A stretch of 64,000 nucleotides of DNA, from contig NZ_RBKS01000001.1 of assembly GCF_003634555.1 (NCBI RefSeq), positions 62,001 through 126,000 of the forward strand. Reading direction: 5' to 3'. Positions 61,993-64,000 of the stretch are shown here, one piece after another; position 1 is the first letter of the stretch; every line of letters begins with the position of its first letter. The stretch comes from Frondihabitans australicus. GTDB taxonomy: Bacteria > Actinomycetota > Actinomycetes > Actinomycetales > Microbacteriaceae. The notes under the pieces are model-generated. The model saw only the letters and a program-made list of their open reading frames with translations, was not told where the DNA came from and made no database searches. The position numbers and the translations under genes were made by a program.

Positions 61993-62433
61993 TCAGCCCG
62001 CAGCGCGGGTCATCGGGACGTGCCAGATGTCGTCCTCGAGGAACCTCTCGCCCGACGTCACGAAGCCGAAGCGGCCGTACCAGGCCTCCAGGCGCTCCTG
62101 CGCGTCGAGGCGGGTGAGACGCCCCTCGCACAGCTCGACGGCGCGGGTCATGAGGGCGCCGGCGTGGCCTGCGCCGCGGGCTTCGAGGGCGGTGGCGACG
62201 CGCCCGATCCTGCGATCGTCGCCGTCGTGGAGCACCCTCACGGTGGCCAGCACGCGGCCGTCGTCGCCCTCCGTCCACAGCAGGACGGTGCCCGGCTCGG
62301 TGTCGCGGCCGTCGAGCTCGGGGTAGGGGCAGTCCTGCTCGACGACGAAGACGTCGACCCTCAGGCGCAGGATCGCGTACAGCGTCACGGGGTCGATCGT
62401 GGCCAGCGGGGATTCGTGGTGCGTGGCGGGCAT
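61993..62433 (-). CDS. GNAT acetyltransferase (ElaA type)
   Basis: A 146-residue ElaA-like N-acetyltransferase. RLRVDVFVVEQDCPYPELDGRD is the family N-terminal motif; RIGRVATALEARGAGHAGALM is the acetyl-CoA-binding loop (R/QxxGxG/A); LDAQERLEAWYGRFGF is the typical end. ATG 62433 follows family alignments; an upstream frame exists but runs into non-coding sequence. The substrate is unknown. Confidence 0.8.
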   Translation of the reverse strand: MPATHHESPLATIDPVTLYAILRLRVDVFVVEQDCPYPELDGRDTEPGTVLLWTEGDDGRVLATVRVLHDGDDRRIGRVATALEARGAGHAGALMTRAVELCEGRLTRLDAQERLEAWYGRFGFVTSGERFLEDDIWHVPMTRAAG

Positions 62434-62462
62434 GCTCCGACAGTAGCGGGCGGCCGATGGTC

Positions 62463-62500
62463 GCGGGTCCGGACAAAACCGCATCGATGTGGTTCTTTGG
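62463..62500. other. Short dyad between the GNAT and PfkB genes
   Basis: ACCGCAT (62477-62483) pairs with ATGTGGT (62486-62492) around CG, with one G-U. The left flank CCGGACAAAACC resembles the CGGACAnAAC core of the 41.5 kb dyads and the CGACAAAAC of the 12.6 and 23.5 kb copies. It might be a degraded member or part of the leader of the kinase gene. Weak evidence. Confidence 0.3.
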
Positions 62501-62578
62501 AGGCGGGATCAGGCCCACCACCGACCGCTTCTCACCCGTGAGGGGGAACGGCCGGCCATCGAGCCCGGCCTTCGCACC

Positions 62579-63586
62579 ATGACCAGCACCGCTCCCCGTG
62601 CCGTGGGCCTGCAGCGACCCCGGCTCCGTTCCGGCCTCGATCCTCTCGACCCGCTGGATCCGCTGGTGACGAGCGCGATCACCTCGCCGGTCGAGCCCCG
62701 CACCGACGGCCGGGTCGTGGTGGTGGGCGACGTGCTCGACGACATCATCGTGGCCCTCGACCGGCGCCCGGCAGTGGGCACCGACACCGACGCCACCATT
62801 CGGCACCGCGCGGGCGGCTCGGCCGCGAACACGGCCGCGTGGCTCGCTTCGCAGGGGGTCGGCGTCGACTTCGTCGGGCGCGTCGGGTCGAGCGACCTCC
62901 ACCGCCACTCGCTGCTGCTGCAGAACGCCGGAGTCACGCCCCGCCTCCTCCACGACCCTCTCGAGCCGACCGGCACCGTCGTCATCACCGTGGCCGGCAC
63001 CACGCGCACGATGCTCACCGACCGCGGTGCCAGCGCCGGCCTCGAGCTCGCATCGCTCGACGGGGCGCTGTTCGACGGCGCCGCGATCGTGCATCTCACC
63101 GGCTACAGCATCGTGCAGGATCCGACACCCGACGCCTTCCAGCACCTCGTCGCGCGGGTCCGCGCCGCGGGGGCGCTCCTCAGCGTCGACCCGGCGTCGT
63201 CGGGCTTCGTCTCGTCGTTCGGGCCCGCGGCCTTCCTCGACCTCGTCGACGGCGCCGACCTGTTCTTCCCGAGCCTCGACGAAGGAGCGCTGCTCACCGG
63301 TCGTGACGACCCCGACGCGATCGTGCAGGAGCTCCTGCCCCGGTTCGGCGCCGTGGCGCTCACGCTGCCGGACGGCGGAGCGGTCGCCGGCCGACGCGGC
63401 GGGAAGCTCGTGCACGCGGCGCCGTCGACGGTCCGCCTCGTCGACCCGGTGGGCACGGGCGACGCGTTCAGCGCCGGGTTCCTGGCGGCCTGGCTGAAGT
63501 CGCCGAGCCTCGCGCTGTCGGTGCGGCGCGGCACGAAGCTCGCCGCTCGCGCCCGGGCCGTCGTCGGCGGTCGTCCCGCCCGCTGA
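62579..63586 (+). CDS. PfkB-family carbohydrate kinase
   Basis: A 335-residue ribokinase-type kinase. VVVVGDVLDDIIV opens the fold; GGSAANTAAWLA and the C-terminal DPVGTGDAFSAGFLAAW anion hole with its catalytic Asp are clear. The N-terminal 35 residues are not conserved and include a DPLDPLDPL repeat. Some relatives phosphorylate pseudouridine, fructose or ribose; no partner gene fixes the substrate. The ATG at 62579 is used; earlier in-frame starts would run into the preceding leader. Confidence 0.8.
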   Translation: MTSTAPRAVGLQRPRLRSGLDPLDPLDPLVTSAITSPVEPRTDGRVVVVGDVLDDIIVALDRRPAVGTDTDATIRHRAGGSAANTAAWLASQGVGVDFVGRVGSSDLHRHSLLLQNAGVTPRLLHDPLEPTGTVVITVAGTTRTMLTDRGASAGLELASLDGALFDGAAIVHLTGYSIVQDPTPDAFQHLVARVRAAGALLSVDPASSGFVSSFGPAAFLDLVDGADLFFPSLDEGALLTGRDDPDAIVQELLPRFGAVALTLPDGGAVAGRRGGKLVHAAPSTVRLVDPVGTGDAFSAGFLAAWLKSPSLALSVRRGTKLAARARAVVGGRPAR

Positions 63587-63643
63587 TTCGTGCCGCGACG
63601 CTCAGCGCCGGCGACCCGCTCGGGCCGAGAACGCGTCGAGGGC

Positions 63644-63693
63644 TTTTATGAGAAAAGCCTCTATCTCATAAAATGCGTCCTCATTCTTATGAG
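63644..63693. repeat. AT-rich TTTTATGAGA dyad and repeat
   Basis: TTTTATGAGA (63644-63653) and TCTCATAAAA (63664-63673) are perfect 10-base arms with a 10-base loop; TTATGAG recurs at 63687-63693, where it contains the stop codon of the DUF1801 gene. Such AT-rich symmetry stands out here. It lies between convergent genes, so it may be a terminator or a protein-binding site. Confidence 0.55.
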
Positions 63694-64000
63694 CTAGGCG
63701 TCTCGCCGCCGCCGGCGTCGCTCGCGCGATGACGGTAGACGCCGGCCGTGAGCGCCGCGTACGAGGCGGCCACGATCTCCCGCAGCACCCCGAGGTCGAC
63801 GCCGTCGAGCCTCTTCAGATAGAGGCAGCCGGTCGTCGTCCGGTGCGGGCCGAGGCGCGCCAGCTGCTTCTCGTACGTGGCGCAGCCGTCCATGAGGTAC
63901 ACGACCAGGCCCGTCGTCCGCACTCCGAACGCGGCGGCCGCCGAAGAGCCCGAATGGCCTGAGGCGTACTCGTAGTCGTAGTGGCCGAAGCCGATGATGC
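63687..64000 (-). CDS. DUF1801-family protein (5' end outside the window)
   Basis: The frame is open to the window edge, so the first residues are missing. The visible end reads IIGFGHYDYEYASGHSG, then LVVYLMDGC, RLGPHRTTTGCLYLKRL and DLGVLREIVAAS, the pattern of DUF1801 (YdhG-like) proteins: small, soluble, of unknown function. The stop is a TAA within an AT-rich repeat. Confidence 0.75.
   Translation of the reverse strand, partial: IIGFGHYDYEYASGHSGSSAAAAFGVRTTGLVVYLMDGCATYEKQLARLGPHRTTTGCLYLKRLDGVDLGVLREIVAASYAALTAGVYRHRASDAGGGETPSS

Overview
The window is high-GC DNA (about 70% by eye) with GC-rich third codon positions, short intergenic gaps, many ATGA/GTGA start-stop overlaps, GTG starts and families typical of Actinomycetota. 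The gene content (M18 aminopeptidase, Gly-rich PadR regulator, AlkZ-type protein, FMN-riboswitch rib operon, GH92 mannosidase) fits a chromosome of the Microbacteriaceae type; that placement is inference. I saw no rRNA, tRNA, CRISPR array, transposase or phage gene.

Layout. 0-20 kb: small regulator/enzyme pairs (MarR with a quinone-oxidoreductase-like enzyme, an MmyB-type regulator with an SDR), peroxidase, ABC-2 exporter, acyl-CoA synthetase, M18 peptidase, hydrolases, NAD(P)H-hydrate epimerase, an MFS transporter, a polytopic membrane protein and a PadR regulator. 20-30 kb: a secreted GH92 alpha-mannosidase behind two LacI-type operators, a CitE-like lyase, membrane proteins, an S53 sedolisin and a cytosine permease/deaminase pair. 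31-44 kb: an atypical glucose-6-phosphate dehydrogenase paralogue, esterase, SDR, an exported wall-type protein, a sodium:solute symporter with a small partner behind another LacI-type operator, a Tag glycosylase, amidohydrolase, aldo-keto reductase, acylphosphatase, a TauE exporter and an AlkZ-like protein.

44-57.5 kb is the most coherent accessory module. A complete dipeptide/oligopeptide-type ABC importer (two permeases, binding lipoprotein, two ATPases) runs straight into two tandemly duplicated flavin monooxygenases of the luciferase-like NtaA/SnaA/DszA group. A third such monooxygenase and an L-serine dehydratase lie on the other strand, divergent from a GntR/UTRA regulator. The two control regions share exact GTTACAG and GTTACCTG boxes, so they probably form one regulon for import and oxidative breakdown of an unidentified N- or S-containing compound.

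57.5-64 kb: a class IV aminotransferase, a pentapeptide protein, an FMN riboswitch with ribE-ribB-ribH (no ribD or GTP cyclohydrolase II here), TetR and GNAT genes, a PfkB kinase and a DUF1801 protein cut by the window end.

At the DNA level three things stand out: an octamer GCAGGA(T/G)C on both strands far more often than composition suggests, including inside genes where it forces non-preferred codons; a two-copy 58-60 nt bidirectional dyad at gene 3' ends; and a related pair of dyads at 41.5 kb.
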